Virus record (IMG/VR): IMGVR_UViG_3300037264_000486
Span: 1-41,345 of that record
Reading direction: 5' to 3' (one strand)
Length of the DNA: 41,345 nucleotides
Source: a virus
A program made the translations under genes and the position numbers. Positions within the stretch are counted from its first letter, which is position 1; each line of letters opens with the position of its first letter. The notes beneath the pieces are model-generated. The model searched no databases and was not told the origin of the DNA. It saw only the letters and a program-made list of their open reading frames with translations. Below, piece by piece: positions 15,393-23,653 of the stretch.

Positions 15393-15919
15393 ACGAAGAA
15401 CTACCATTAAACACCTCAGTTAGAGCTAAGCCAGGCCCCAAAGCTGGAACACGCAGAGCTAGCGGCGCACAGCATGGCGGAATGACTGCGCACACTGATC
15501 ATTCCTTAGGTAATCTAAGCCGAGAAGAAGAAGCTCATGGTGAAGGTCGAGCGCCACGTAGATCAATGAATGGGCTTGACCTAAAGTTGTACTTTGCACC
15601 TAAATACATGGCTAATAAAAACATGTATTACCGTATTTTCATTGATCGTGATAGCCGAATAGAGAAAGCTAAAGATGCTTACTATGAGCATGTATTTGAT
15701 GAGAATGGCGCCAAATTAAGTGCTATCAGTGGAAACACTAGAATGTATTTGATGGCGCTTGACAAAAAATACAGAGCAGAGGATGACAAGTTGAAAATGG
15801 AACGTCACAATGCTATGATGAGGACTGAGAAGTCTAAGAAGCTTTCCGTTGAAGGCATCGAAGACAGTGATTATGAAGGCTCATCAAGCAAAGAGTCGCA
15901 AGATAGATTTTCAAGCTAA
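15389..15919 (+). CDS. Hypothetical head-region protein (176 aa)
   Basis: The N-terminal 50 residues are basic, Gly/Ala/Arg rich and probably disordered (KPGPKAGTRRASGAQHGG). The rest is helical with a central LKLYFAPKYMANKNMYYRIFIDRDSRIEKAK segment. Its placement after scaffold suggests a minor head or assembly protein. ATGA overlap with the preceding gene. Family unknown. Confidence 0.5.
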   Translation: MNEELPLNTSVRAKPGPKAGTRRASGAQHGGMTAHTDHSLGNLSREEEAHGEGRAPRRSMNGLDLKLYFAPKYMANKNMYYRIFIDRDSRIEKAKDAYYEHVFDENGAKLSAISGNTRMYLMALDKKYRAEDDKLKMERHNAMMRTEKSKKLSVEGIEDSDYEGSSSKESQDRFSS

Positions 15920-15952
15920 TGCAGTAACCCGTCAGGCGGTAAGCAATACCGG

Positions 15953-15992
15953 AATTGATTAGGGGAAGTTAACACAATTCTTTTAATCAATT
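15953..15992 (+). promoter_or_regulatory. Leader hairpin before decoration/coat genes
   Basis: AATTGATTA (15953-15961) and TAATCAATT (15984-15992) are perfect 9-bp arms; flanking CCG/CGG can extend the stem with bulges. The stem ends one base before the CGGAGG ribosome site of the gene at 16006. It could stabilise the transcript of the most highly expressed genes or tune initiation. No T-tract on the coding side. Confidence 0.4.
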
Positions 15993-16005
15993 TTCGGAGG
16001 CTACT

Positions 16006-16563
16006 ATGGCTGGCGGATTCAAATATGTGGGCACTGACGCCCAAGACTCAATGGGCAAAATCAAACGTTTCAATGTCGATGTTGGTCATGCTTCACGCAT
16101 AGCTATTGGCGATGCTGTACGTATCACAGGCACTGCAACTGCCGCAACTGGCATCCCAGAGGTCGACGCGGCTGCTGCTGCTCAATCGATTACCGGCATC
16201 GTTTCTGGTCTGGTTCCTAGCTATTCAACTGAAGCACTTACTGATACTGGCCTTGTAGCTAGTGTTGCGGGCGCTGTTTTGGTTCAAATCGACCCATTAG
16301 CACTTTATGAAGCTGATGTATCAAATGGCCCACTTGCAGTGGCTGACGTAGGTTTAAACGTTGATCTAGTTGCGACTGCCTCTACCCTTTCAGGCGGTAT
16401 GAGCTTGTCCAACATGACGATTAATGCAACTGGCAAAGCAACTACAAACACCCTTCAATTCCGCGTGGTGAAATTACTTACCGGAAGCGATGGCGTTTTA
16501 GGTAGTCGCGTACTTGTTCGCATTAATCACACCACAACTTCAACCGGCGTAACGGGAGTATAA
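16006..16563 (+). CDS. Head decoration-like protein
   Basis: The 185-residue protein is low in charge and rich in A, T, G, V and S (VDAAAAAQSITGIVSGLVPS), typical of capsid decoration or stabilisation proteins. It lies directly before the coat gene with a strong CGGAGG site. The N-terminal MAGGFKYVGTDAQDSMGKIKRFNV is basic and may contact the capsid. No catalytic motif. The name is an inference from position and composition. Confidence 0.55.
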   Translation: MAGGFKYVGTDAQDSMGKIKRFNVDVGHASRIAIGDAVRITGTATAATGIPEVDAAAAAQSITGIVSGLVPSYSTEALTDTGLVASVAGAVLVQIDPLALYEADVSNGPLAVADVGLNVDLVATASTLSGGMSLSNMTINATGKATTNTLQFRVVKLLTGSDGVLGSRVLVRINHTTTSTGVTGV

Positions 16564-16565
16564 CC

Positions 16566-17486
16566 ATGAGTTCAACTATTACACGTGGCAGTATTCCTCG
16601 CTTACTGCAAGAAGGCGTTAAAAATGTATTTGGCGCCAACTACAAAATGCTTGATCCGATCCACTCAAAACTGTACGAAGTTATAGGTTCCAAAAAGGCT
16701 TATGAGTTAGCGGTTATGCTGGAAGGTTTCGGCCCTGCTTCTGTTAAAGAAGAAGGTGATGACATTACTTTTGATAGCCGCCAACAAGGCACTACTCCTA
16801 AGTATGTTCATGTAACTTGGGGTAAAGGCTTCATCATGACTCGTGAAGCGATTCGTGATGAGTTATATGGCCAGTTGACTTCAGGCGCCAAAGCTCTTGC
16901 GCGCTCGATGGCAATCACTAAAGAGATGAACGCGGCTACTCTTTTCAACACCGCATTCTCAACCACTTCGGCCATGCCGGGCGGTGATGCTCTCCAGATG
17001 ATTTCTACTGCGCACTTGAATGGCACTTCTGGCGGTACTTACTCGAATCGTTTAGCAGTAGATGCTGATTTTTCGGAAGCTTCACTTGAAGACATGCTGA
17101 AGATTATCTCTCGTGCTACTGACCCTCGCGGGTTACCTTTGGCTTTACAGGCGAATATGCTTGTAGGTCACAGTGATCAACAGTTCGAGTTCCAGCGCGT
17201 ACTTAAATCAGATGGTCAAAACGATACCGCTAACAATGCACTGAACGCTGTAAAAAGCTTAGGAAGCATTAAAGGCATTATCGCTAGCCCTTACTTGAGT
17301 ACAGACGTTGATGCTTGGTTTATTACTACAAACGCACCTGATGGCTTAAAAATGTATCAGCGTGAAGATGTAACTTTTGACCAAGACTTAACGTTTGCTA
17401 GCCGTAATTCTCGCTTCTTAGCATTTGAGAGCTACGTGTTTGGCTACGATGATCCGCGTGCTGTATACGGTAGTTCGGGCGCTTAA
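16566..17486 (+). CDS. Major capsid protein
   Basis: At 306 residues it is followed by a terminator and preceded by scaffold and decoration genes. The N-terminal helix RGSIPRLLQEGVKNVFGANYK is followed by EGDDITFDSRQQGTTPKYVHVTWGKGFIMTREAIRDELYGQ, and the C-terminal part has LGSIKGIIASPYL...DAWFITTNAPDGLKMYQRE. This resembles HK97-fold coat proteins of the Mu gpT or Phage_capsid type. The abundant product builds the icosahedral head. Family assignment is by pattern. Confidence 0.75.
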   Translation: MSSTITRGSIPRLLQEGVKNVFGANYKMLDPIHSKLYEVIGSKKAYELAVMLEGFGPASVKEEGDDITFDSRQQGTTPKYVHVTWGKGFIMTREAIRDELYGQLTSGAKALARSMAITKEMNAATLFNTAFSTTSAMPGGDALQMISTAHLNGTSGGTYSNRLAVDADFSEASLEDMLKIISRATDPRGLPLALQANMLVGHSDQQFEFQRVLKSDGQNDTANNALNAVKSLGSIKGIIASPYLSTDVDAWFITTNAPDGLKMYQREDVTFDQDLTFASRNSRFLAFESYVFGYDDPRAVYGSSGA

Positions 17487-17494
17487 TTGATATC

Positions 17495-17512
17495 GGGGGT
17501 TCGCCCCCTTTA
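17495..17512 (+). terminator. Terminator after coat gene (GGGGG-TTCG-CCCCC)
   Basis: A 5-bp GC stem closed by a UUCG tetraloop is followed by TTTATT. It probably ends or attenuates the coat transcript; genes downstream have the same orientation and no obvious new promoter, so it may work partly. Confidence 0.65.
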
Positions 17513-17566
17513 TTACAAACACAGAAATTTTCTCACGACCGCACGCGGTTCTGATGGAGTAATAAA

Positions 17567-18502
17567 ATGGCTAGTTCATATCCTAACGGTATTAAAGATT
17601 TAGTATTGCGTGGCACACCTATCACGCAATTACATCCCGGCGAAGTATTTTTCGTAAACAGCACTACTGTTATAGCAAAGGGTGGTGTTGGTAGCTCTAA
17701 CGGTAATCCCGGCACATACCACAAACCATTTGCCACTATTGACTATGCAATAGGCCGTTGCCTTGCAAGTCGCGGTGATATTATCGTTGTTATGCCCGGC
17801 CACACTGAAACTATCAGTGCTGCTGCTGGTATTGCGTTAGATGTTGCAGGCGTTGCTGTTATCGGTCTTGGTGATGGCTCATTACGTCCAACTATCAACT
17901 TTACTGCTACCGCTTCAACATTAACTATGTCAGCGGCTAACTGTAAGTTAATGAATATTTTGTTGACCGGTGGTATTGATGCTGTTGTGTCTCCAATCGT
18001 CGTAAGTGCTGCTGATTGCATGATCATAAATTGCGAATTGCGTGACGTGACCGGCCAAATGACTGACGGCATTTTAACCACTGCCGCAGCAACCCGATTG
18101 AGAATATTAAACCATCGTCATGACGGTGCTTCGGCTGCTGGTACAAACGCTGCTATTGCGATTGTTGGCGGTGATGATATTGAGATTACAATAGATCGCA
18201 TGGACGGAAACTTTGCTGTCGGCGGCATTGATGTTCGCACTACTGCAACAACTGATTTGCTAGTGCATGATGTTGTTTCATTCCGCACTCGTAACGCTGC
18301 TGATATATTCCTAGTTGATACTATTACAGCGTCTACTGGTCAAGTTGGGCCAAACATCAATATACGCTTACAAGACAATGCAGCAAACGTAACTGAAGCA
18401 ATTACCGGCGCTACATTTGTCGTAATTGATCCCGTTTATGTTGTTAACCTTGCGGGCGAAAAAGCGATGTTGATTAACTGGACAGCATCAACTGATGCGT
18501 AA
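17567..18502 (+). CDS. Beta-helix virion protein (311 aa)
   Basis: The sequence reads as a right-handed parallel beta-helix: repeated short strands with conserved V, I, T, G and N (IIVVMPGHTETISAAAGIALDVAGVAVIGLG, then CKLMNILLTGGIDAVV). The N-terminus NGIKDLVLRG..ITQLHPGEVFFVNS is a separate cap. It is flanked by two UUCG terminators, so it is expressed as a near-independent unit next to the coat gene. It is possibly a head fibre or decoration spike. No enzymatic residues recognised. Confidence 0.6.
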   Translation: MASSYPNGIKDLVLRGTPITQLHPGEVFFVNSTTVIAKGGVGSSNGNPGTYHKPFATIDYAIGRCLASRGDIIVVMPGHTETISAAAGIALDVAGVAVIGLGDGSLRPTINFTATASTLTMSAANCKLMNILLTGGIDAVVSPIVVSAADCMIINCELRDVTGQMTDGILTTAAATRLRILNHRHDGASAAGTNAAIAIVGGDDIEITIDRMDGNFAVGGIDVRTTATTDLLVHDVVSFRTRNAADIFLVDTITASTGQVGPNINIRLQDNAANVTEAITGATFVVIDPVYVVNLAGEKAMLINWTASTDA

Positions 18503-18507
18503 TGCTT

Positions 18508-18527
18508 GGGGGATTCGTCCCCCTTTT
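18508..18527 (+). terminator. Terminator after beta-helix gene (GGGGGA-TTCG-TCCCCC)
   Basis: A 6-bp stem with a UUCG loop and TTTTAATTTT tail, nearly the same stem-loop as that after the coat gene. Both flank the 17567 gene. Confidence 0.7.
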
Positions 18528-18547
18528 AATTTTATGCAGAGGTTCAT

Positions 18548-19165
18548 ATGGCATATTCGCAAATCACTTACACCCCCGCAAATGTTAGCTTAACTGGCTT
18601 CGCGTCTAACGTGACAGGCGCAGCTTTTACGCTTACTGCAACCTCAAGCGGCGACTCACTCGCTCATCAAATTAGCATTAGAAATGACTCTGCAACCGAT
18701 CATAGCGGTAAAACACTAGCGGCTGTTGGTACGGATGAGCGCGGCTTGGCACAGACTGAAACAATAACTGCACCCGGTGTTTCTGCAACGGTTGAAAGTA
18801 CTAAGTATTGGATGACACTAACAAGCCTTACGCCTTCTGCTACGATCGGTGCAGATACTTTTGATATAGGCTGGGTGGACGAATTCGTAACGCCTATTTA
18901 CCCTATGAATTGGCGCGGTGGCAATGGGGCGTTAGATATTAATGTTACCGGTACCATTAACTACGATTTAGAGCAGACATTCGACGACATTCAGTTTAAA
19001 ACAACTGCATTTAGTTGGGCTGTTGACGATACAGCTACGCAATCAGCACAAACAGCTGATCAAACTGTTTTGTATGAAGGCTTTCCAAAAGCTATTAGAT
19101 TAAAAATCAATTCGTACACTGATACAGCAACAATAGTATTGAGCTTCACGCAACGCAATGCATAA
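18548..19165 (+). CDS. Structural protein (205 aa)
   Basis: This is a beta-rich, Thr/Ala/Ser-rich protein without membrane or catalytic motifs (LTGFASNVTGAAFTLTATSSGD, then FDDIQFKTTAFSWAVDDTATQ). Its place between head and neck genes suggests a minor virion component. AGAGG precedes ATG, and its end overlaps the next gene by 8 bases. Family not recognised. Confidence 0.55.
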   Translation: MAYSQITYTPANVSLTGFASNVTGAAFTLTATSSGDSLAHQISIRNDSATDHSGKTLAAVGTDERGLAQTETITAPGVSATVESTKYWMTLTSLTPSATIGADTFDIGWVDEFVTPIYPMNWRGGNGALDINVTGTINYDLEQTFDDIQFKTTAFSWAVDDTATQSAQTADQTVLYEGFPKAIRLKINSYTDTATIVLSFTQRNA

Positions 19166-19457
19166 CCGAGACGGCGACTATCTTGTAACTTGTGCGCGCA
19201 GTGGGTTTACCTGCTACAGAAGCGAGTGTCGCCGCACTTGGGATAACAAACTAGTAAGGGCTGACTTTTGGGAGCCTCGGCACCCTCAAGATATAATTAG
19301 GTCTTACGCTGACAATCAAAGCGTGCCTGATGGCAACCCCGAGCCGGTTGATCCTCCATTATTTGAGGCTGGGTGGTATTACGACATCTGGCTCTCTTAT
19401 GACGAACCTACATCCTACGAAATCCAGTCTGTGTTTAATGTGAGCATGGTTATATGA
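19158..19457 (+). CDS. Conserved phage head/neck protein (99 aa)
   Basis: The motif GDYLVTCARSGFTCYRSECRRTWDNKLVRADFWEPRHPQD is a pattern I recognise from many tailed phages beside connector genes (R.DFWEPRHPQ). The cysteines at 12, 19 and 24 could bind a metal or be structural. Its function is unknown; position suggests head completion. It overlaps both neighbours by a few bases. Confidence 0.6.
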   Translation: MHNRDGDYLVTCARSGFTCYRSECRRTWDNKLVRADFWEPRHPQDIIRSYADNQSVPDGNPEPVDPPLFEAGWYYDIWLSYDEPTSYEIQSVFNVSMVI

Positions 19458-20380
19458 GTACAGGCGTATACACAAAGACATTCGGTGATATTTGCCGCGC
19501 TGCATTACGAGATGCTGGAATTAGTGCAGTAGAAATGCCAATACAAGCCCCACATTTTACCATTGCTCAAACAGCTGGTAATGATGTGCTTTCCCACTGG
19601 CAAGCGCAGGGAATCCACTTATGGTCAGAAACAGAGGCGTTATTGCCACTTAATCCTAGCCAAACAGAATACAGCTTAGGTGTTGGTGGTGATCATTGTT
19701 TTACTAATTACGTTTACTCTACCGCATCAAGTGCTATTGCTGCATTGGCTATTGTAATTCCATGCTCGACAACTACAGGAATGACTATCGGTGATTTCGT
19801 TGGTGTTGAGCTAATTGCAGGAACTAGACACTGGTCAACGATTAGTTCTATTTCTGCCGGTGTAAGCGTAACTATCGGCACTGGGGTCATAAGTGCTGCG
19901 GCTAGTGGTGCTTCTATCTACACATACACAACTAAAATAGATCGTCCTGTGCGCGTGTTAGATGTGAGATTTGCAACGACTCAAACTAATAACGAGATGC
20001 TCGTTAATCAAGAATCCAGACAAAGATATTACCAATCATCGAATAAAACACAGACAGGGTCTAATGTATCGGCGTGGTATTACTCACCACAGTTAAATAA
20101 TGGTAAACTATCCGTATGGTCGCCAGTATCTACTTGTGTCCCACTGTTGAGATTCACCTTTGTTAAACCTCAATACGTTAACGAAGACCAAAGCGAGAAT
20201 GTTTTAATCCCTAGCGAATGGTTTTTACCTTTAAAATGGGCTATAGCTAGTGAACTTGCGGTAACTTACGCAATTGATCCAAACCGCTTAATCGCTATTG
20301 CACAAAAAGCAGAAACAACCCTACAGCAAGCGCTGTCAAATGATACCGAAATCGAATACTTCTCTATTCAACCGGGTTAA
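19454..20380 (+). CDS. P22 gp4-like head-completion/tail accessory protein
   Basis: At 308 residues it lies immediately before the gp10-like gene. The helical N-terminus (YTKTFGDICRAALRDAGISAV...IAQTAGNDVLSHWQAQGIHLWS) is typical of gp4-type adaptors that bind under the portal. A beta-rich middle follows and the C-terminal part has ALPLKWAIASELAVTYAIDPNRL-like helices (here WFLPLKWAIASELAVTYAI). In P22, gp4 closes the head after packaging. The catalytic muramidase activity reported for P22 gp4 cannot be judged here. Confidence 0.55.
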   Translation: MSTGVYTKTFGDICRAALRDAGISAVEMPIQAPHFTIAQTAGNDVLSHWQAQGIHLWSETEALLPLNPSQTEYSLGVGGDHCFTNYVYSTASSAIAALAIVIPCSTTTGMTIGDFVGVELIAGTRHWSTISSISAGVSVTIGTGVISAAASGASIYTYTTKIDRPVRVLDVRFATTQTNNEMLVNQESRQRYYQSSNKTQTGSNVSAWYYSPQLNNGKLSVWSPVSTCVPLLRFTFVKPQYVNEDQSENVLIPSEWFLPLKWAIASELAVTYAIDPNRLIAIAQKAETTLQQALSNDTEIEYFSIQPG

Positions 20381-20382
20381 TT

Positions 20383-21846
20383 ATGCCACGCGTAGCGCTA
20401 AATATTGCACAAGGCTTCTATGTTGACGAATCGCTTCCGATTTCCTCTCAACAGTGTGTGAACTTATACCCTCATACTCCCCAGACTAAAACCATTACTG
20501 ATGGCTCTCTAATCGGTGTTAGTGGTATTTCTCTTGCCATTACTGCAGGCCTAGTAAATAGGGGGGCATTTACAATTGCTGGCATAGCATATTTTCTTAA
20601 TGCGCAAAATATCTATGTTGTTAATTTTACTACAGATGCCTTTGGAGTTAGGACATACAACATTAGCTACATAAATCCCTCAATACTTGGATCGTCTAAA
20701 GTTGTTATGGCAGACAATGGGGATCAGTTATGCATTGTTGCGCCAGATGTTACGACACAATTTAATGCGTGGATCTACTCAGCAACACTTAGCAGCATAG
20801 TACAAATTTCTGACGCTGATTTTAACGGGCCAGTCAGTTATGTGTGTTACATGGATGGGTATTTTATTTTTGCAAAAGCCAATAGTAATATATTTTTTAT
20901 CTCTGATTTGCGCGATGGAATGACCTACAGCGCGCTTGATTTCGCTTCGGCAGAGTCCGACCCCGATGACATTGTAGCGCTAAAGCCACTTAATGGCCTG
21001 CTATATGTGTTTGGATCGAGAACGTATGAACAGTGGCAGAATGTTGGCGGTTCTGGTTTCCCGCTTACAAAAGCTACTAGCGGAAGCCAGCAAAAAGGCT
21101 GCACAGCTCCACTGTCATTAGCAGAGTTCAATGGTTCATTAGTTTGGATTGGTGGTGGAGTAAATGAAAAGCCTTCTGTCTGGGCTACAAAAGGCGGTGA
21201 GCCAATCAAGCTATCTACTCCTGCTGTAGATGTTTTAATTAATTCTGGAGGCTTAACATTATTAGCTCAAGCATTCCAAATGAATTGGGCCGAAAAAGGG
21301 CATAACTTCATGGCGTTTACTGTTCCGACTGTTTGCACCATAGTCTACGACGCATCGACTCAGTCATGGCACGAAAGAAAGTCACTTGATTCATCGTTAA
21401 ATCAATCGCCTTGGCGCGTATCATCATTGTTATCTGTCTATTCTGTTGTTTTGGTTGGTGATGAAACCACTGGTAAAATCGGAGTCTTATCCGACGAAGT
21501 ATTTACCGAATATGACAATACAATTAGCAGTTATTTTACTTGCCCGTCAATGGATAACAACGGCGATCCATTTACTGTCAACTCTGTTGAGTTGATGATG
21601 GAAACCGGGACTTGTCCTATATCTGGCGCGGGCTCAGCTCCACAAATAAGAATGGCGGTTAGCAGTGATGGAGGCAGGCTATTTAGTCCTGAGATATCGC
21701 GATTAATGGGCGTTACTGGCGCTTATGAGCAGCGCATTAGTTGGGATTTGCTCGGTCGGTATTCCAGATCATTTACGCCAAAGTTTTTAATTGATGAGCC
21801 TATTAAGCGAGTCATTGTTAAGGGGGAGATTGTAATTGGAAGTTAG
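20383..21846 (+). CDS. Packaged-DNA stabilisation protein, P22 gp10-like
   Basis: The 487-residue protein has the gp10 family signature in its middle: YMDGYFIFAKANSNIFFISDLRDG...ALDFASAESDPDDIVALKPLNGLLYVFGSRTYEQWQN, followed by SGFPLTKATSG. Family members form the hexameric tail hub between gp4 and the tailspike/needle. The N-terminal start MPRVALNIAQGFYVDESLPISSQQCVNLYPH also fits. Codons at 21614-21691 are part of a repeated DNA segment (second copy at 22222-22299). Confidence 0.8.
   Translation: MPRVALNIAQGFYVDESLPISSQQCVNLYPHTPQTKTITDGSLIGVSGISLAITAGLVNRGAFTIAGIAYFLNAQNIYVVNFTTDAFGVRTYNISYINPSILGSSKVVMADNGDQLCIVAPDVTTQFNAWIYSATLSSIVQISDADFNGPVSYVCYMDGYFIFAKANSNIFFISDLRDGMTYSALDFASAESDPDDIVALKPLNGLLYVFGSRTYEQWQNVGGSGFPLTKATSGSQQKGCTAPLSLAEFNGSLVWIGGGVNEKPSVWATKGGEPIKLSTPAVDVLINSGGLTLLAQAFQMNWAEKGHNFMAFTVPTVCTIVYDASTQSWHERKSLDSSLNQSPWRVSSLLSVYSVVLVGDETTGKIGVLSDEVFTEYDNTISSYFTCPSMDNNGDPFTVNSVELMMETGTCPISGAGSAPQIRMAVSSDGGRLFSPEISRLMGVTGAYEQRISWDLLGRYSRSFTPKFLIDEPIKRVIVKGEIVIGS
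21614..21691 (+). repeat. 78-bp direct repeat, copy 1 (inside gp10-like gene)
   Basis: This is identical to 22222-22299 except for one base (G/T in GCGGTT versus GCTGTT), with an offset of 608. It encodes ISGAGSAPQIRMAVSSDG and flanking residues in both frames. It marks the left edge of an old tandem duplication. Confidence 0.9.
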
Positions 21847-22093
21847 TCCACTTAATACATCAAGAGCAGTAATCGACACGGCTACAGGCAGACCCTTGCA
21901 GGTGCTGCAACTGTTTAGTGAGTTGGTGTCAAAGCTTCCTATCCTTATAGGTACTGGCTCTCCTGAAGGGGTTATTGAAGCTAAGCAAACACGTCTTTAT
22001 ATGGATGATGCTGGCGGCGTTGGTACAATTCTATACATAAAGAAAACGAACGACATTGCAGGAAACAGAAAAAACGGCTGGATTTTAGTATGA
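21836..22093 (+). CDS. Small tail-region protein, duplicate copy 1 (85 aa)
   Basis: The probable start is TTG 21836 with GGGGGAG upstream, overlapping the gp10 stop. The protein has TGRPLQVLQLFSELVSKLPILIGTGSPEGVIEAKQTRLYMDDAGGVGTILYIKK and ends IAGNRKNGWILV. The last 70 residues are clearly paralogous to the C-terminal part of the 22200 product. The GSPEG...GTILYIK..GW.LV pattern resembles phage proteins with a small tail-fibre beta domain. Function unknown. Confidence 0.55.
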   Translation: MEVSPLNTSRAVIDTATGRPLQVLQLFSELVSKLPILIGTGSPEGVIEAKQTRLYMDDAGGVGTILYIKKTNDIAGNRKNGWILV

Positions 22094-22212
22094 ATGATCT
22101 TTCTATCATTTCTGGTGGCGATTTAGAAAAAATTGAGCAATATGTAATTGCTCCAACATATAACGATCTTGATCCATCTTTATTAGTTGAGGTAATGCAA
22201 TGTCTTGGGTAG
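22090..22212 (+). pseudogene. Internally deleted copy of the cupin gene (40 aa)
   Basis: The reading frame MNDLSIISGGDLEKIEQYVIAPTYNDLDPSLLVEVMQ matches both ends of the 22520-22960 protein (MNNLSILSNGDA at its start, DLEKIESDIIAPTYNDLDPNLLLEVIQ at its end) but lacks the about 107 residues between them, including the whole cupin core. It then runs on into CLG because the stop was lost. It may still be translated (ATGA coupling) but should lack the cupin function. Confidence 0.75.
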
Positions 22213-22523
22213 CAGCAACTGGTCCTATATCTGGCGCGGGCTCAGCTCCACAAATAAGAATGGCTGTTAGCAGTGATGGAGGCAGGCTATTTAGTCCTGG
22301 AGTTGATATTAAGACGGGAAACCCATTACAGCCGCTGCAAATTTTGAGCGAAGAAGCTGCAAGACTTCCGCCACTGACTGGCACAGGCTCACCCGAAGGC
22401 ATTATAGAATCAAAACAGGGTAGATTTTATATCAATATCGCTGGCGGTGTAGGCACGATTCTTTACGTCAAGCGGCTTGATGACATTGCAGGTAACAGGA
22501 AAACAGGGTGGACATTAGTTTGA
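22200..22523 (+). CDS. Chimeric tail-region protein, duplicate copy 2 (107 aa)
   Basis: It has three parts of different origin. MSWVAA comes from the start of the ejection gene (compare MTWVAV at 22957). Next is PISGAGSAPQIRMAVSSDGGRLFSP, copied from the gp10-like gene (21614-21691). From GVDIKTGNPLQPLQILS onward it is a paralogue of the 21836 product. The frame stays open across all joints. It may be a functional new fusion, as the paralogous domain is intact to its IAGNRKTGWTLV end. Confidence 0.65.
   Translation: MSWVAATGPISGAGSAPQIRMAVSSDGGRLFSPGVDIKTGNPLQPLQILSEEAARLPPLTGTGSPEGIIESKQGRFYINIAGGVGTILYVKRLDDIAGNRKTGWTLV
22222..22299 (+). repeat. 78-bp direct repeat, copy 2
   Basis: This is the second copy of 21614-21691, differing at one base. 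The near identity contrasts with the roughly half-identical neighbouring duplicated genes, so this piece was copied or converted recently. Confidence 0.9.
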
Positions 22524-22960
22524 ACAATCTATCTATTTTATCTAATGGTGATGCAGTTACAACACGTAATAATATTTTGAGTTTTCAGGATAGATTGTCG
22601 GCAATGCCGCAAGTTGAATGTCCAGTTAAACACCATTTTTCGGAAGATAGCTACGGAAGAGAAATATTTTTGCCTGCTGATAGCTATGTTATTGGAAAGA
22701 TTCATAGGCATGCGCACCTTAATGTAATTTCTCAGGGTGAGTGCTATGTATTGACCGAGGATGGCATTAACCATTTAAAAGCACCGCTGACATTTGTCTC
22801 ATTGGCAGGCACAAAGCGTGTAGTTTATGCGGTTACTGATGTGGTTTGGACTACATGCCACGTAACTAAAGAGACCGATTTAGAAAAAATAGAGTCTGAT
22901 ATTATAGCGCCTACTTATAACGATCTTGATCCAAATTTATTACTTGAGGTGATCCAATGA
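22520..22960 (+). CDS. Cupin-fold virion-associated protein
   Basis: This is a small cupin-like protein of about 146 residues. DSYVIGKIHRHAHLNVISQGECYVLTEDG carries the His-x-His-type metal-site pattern (H-R-H-x-H-x-N), followed by APLTFVSLAGTKRVVYAVTDVVWTTCHVT, the second cupin motif region. It is a recurrent neighbour of phage tail genes, of unknown activity. The start is probably TTG 22520, the position that aligns with ATG 22090 in the decayed copy; GTG 22508 in the same frame is the alternative. Confidence 0.65.
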   Translation: MNNLSILSNGDAVTTRNNILSFQDRLSAMPQVECPVKHHFSEDSYGREIFLPADSYVIGKIHRHAHLNVISQGECYVLTEDGINHLKAPLTFVSLAGTKRVVYAVTDVVWTTCHVTKETDLEKIESDIIAPTYNDLDPNLLLEVIQ

Positions 22961-23640
22961 CTTGGGTAGCGGTAGCAGTAGCAGGCGCGGCGGTAGTTGG
23001 CGCAGTCGCATCAAACTCAGCGGCAAACAAATCAGCAGATGCGGCGAAGGCTGGAATTAAATCAACAAACGCACTATCGGCGCAATCTCGACAAGATGCC
23101 ATTAATTTATTTGGGCAGGGTAGAGAATCGGCACAGCTAGGCATTGGCAGCGCTTTAAATTTCTACAAAGATAATGCGCAGCAACGTAATCAGCCATTAA
23201 TTCAGGGCAATATGATGGCACAGCAGGCGATTGGTCAGGGTGGAATTCAGGCTAATAATGCAATCCTTGGCTTGCCGGTAGATATGAGCTTTGCGAATAA
23301 CCCACAGCAAGTAAGCGCAGATTACACAAATATCAATAGTGCGCAGTTACCCGTTCTTGGGATGAGTTTCGCTGACCAAGAGGCGGCACGTGCAGCGGCA
23401 GCACAGCCAGGAATTGACGCAGCTAATGCAGAAAAGGCCAGAGCAGCAGCAAAAGCGGCGGAAGCGCAGAAACGTTCTTTATATGATGGTTCTACTGGCG
23501 GCTTAACAATGGCTGCTTTCGATAAGAACAGATTGAAATTTGATAATGTTCTCGGGAACCCGCTAGGGATATCTGAAAAATACAACGACAAGATAAACCC
23601 GACCAAGAAGCTTAAAAAAGTATTGAAGAAATTATTCTAA
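22957..23640 (+). CDS. DNA ejection protein (P22 gp7-like)
   Basis: The 227-residue protein has an N-terminal hydrophobic/Ala-Gly segment (VAVAVAGAAVVGAVASNSAANKSADAAKAG), then Ala/Gln-rich helices and a very basic C-terminus (NPTKKLKKVLKKLF). This composition and its place after the gp10 hub match injected internal proteins that help DNA cross the envelope. It overlaps the cupin stop (ATGA). Confidence 0.6.
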   Translation: MTWVAVAVAGAAVVGAVASNSAANKSADAAKAGIKSTNALSAQSRQDAINLFGQGRESAQLGIGSALNFYKDNAQQRNQPLIQGNMMAQQAIGQGGIQANNAILGLPVDMSFANNPQQVSADYTNINSAQLPVLGMSFADQEAARAAAAQPGIDAANAEKARAAAKAAEAQKRSLYDGSTGGLTMAAFDKNRLKFDNVLGNPLGISEKYNDKINPTKKLKKVLKKLF

Positions 23641-23653
23641 AAGTGAGATAACA

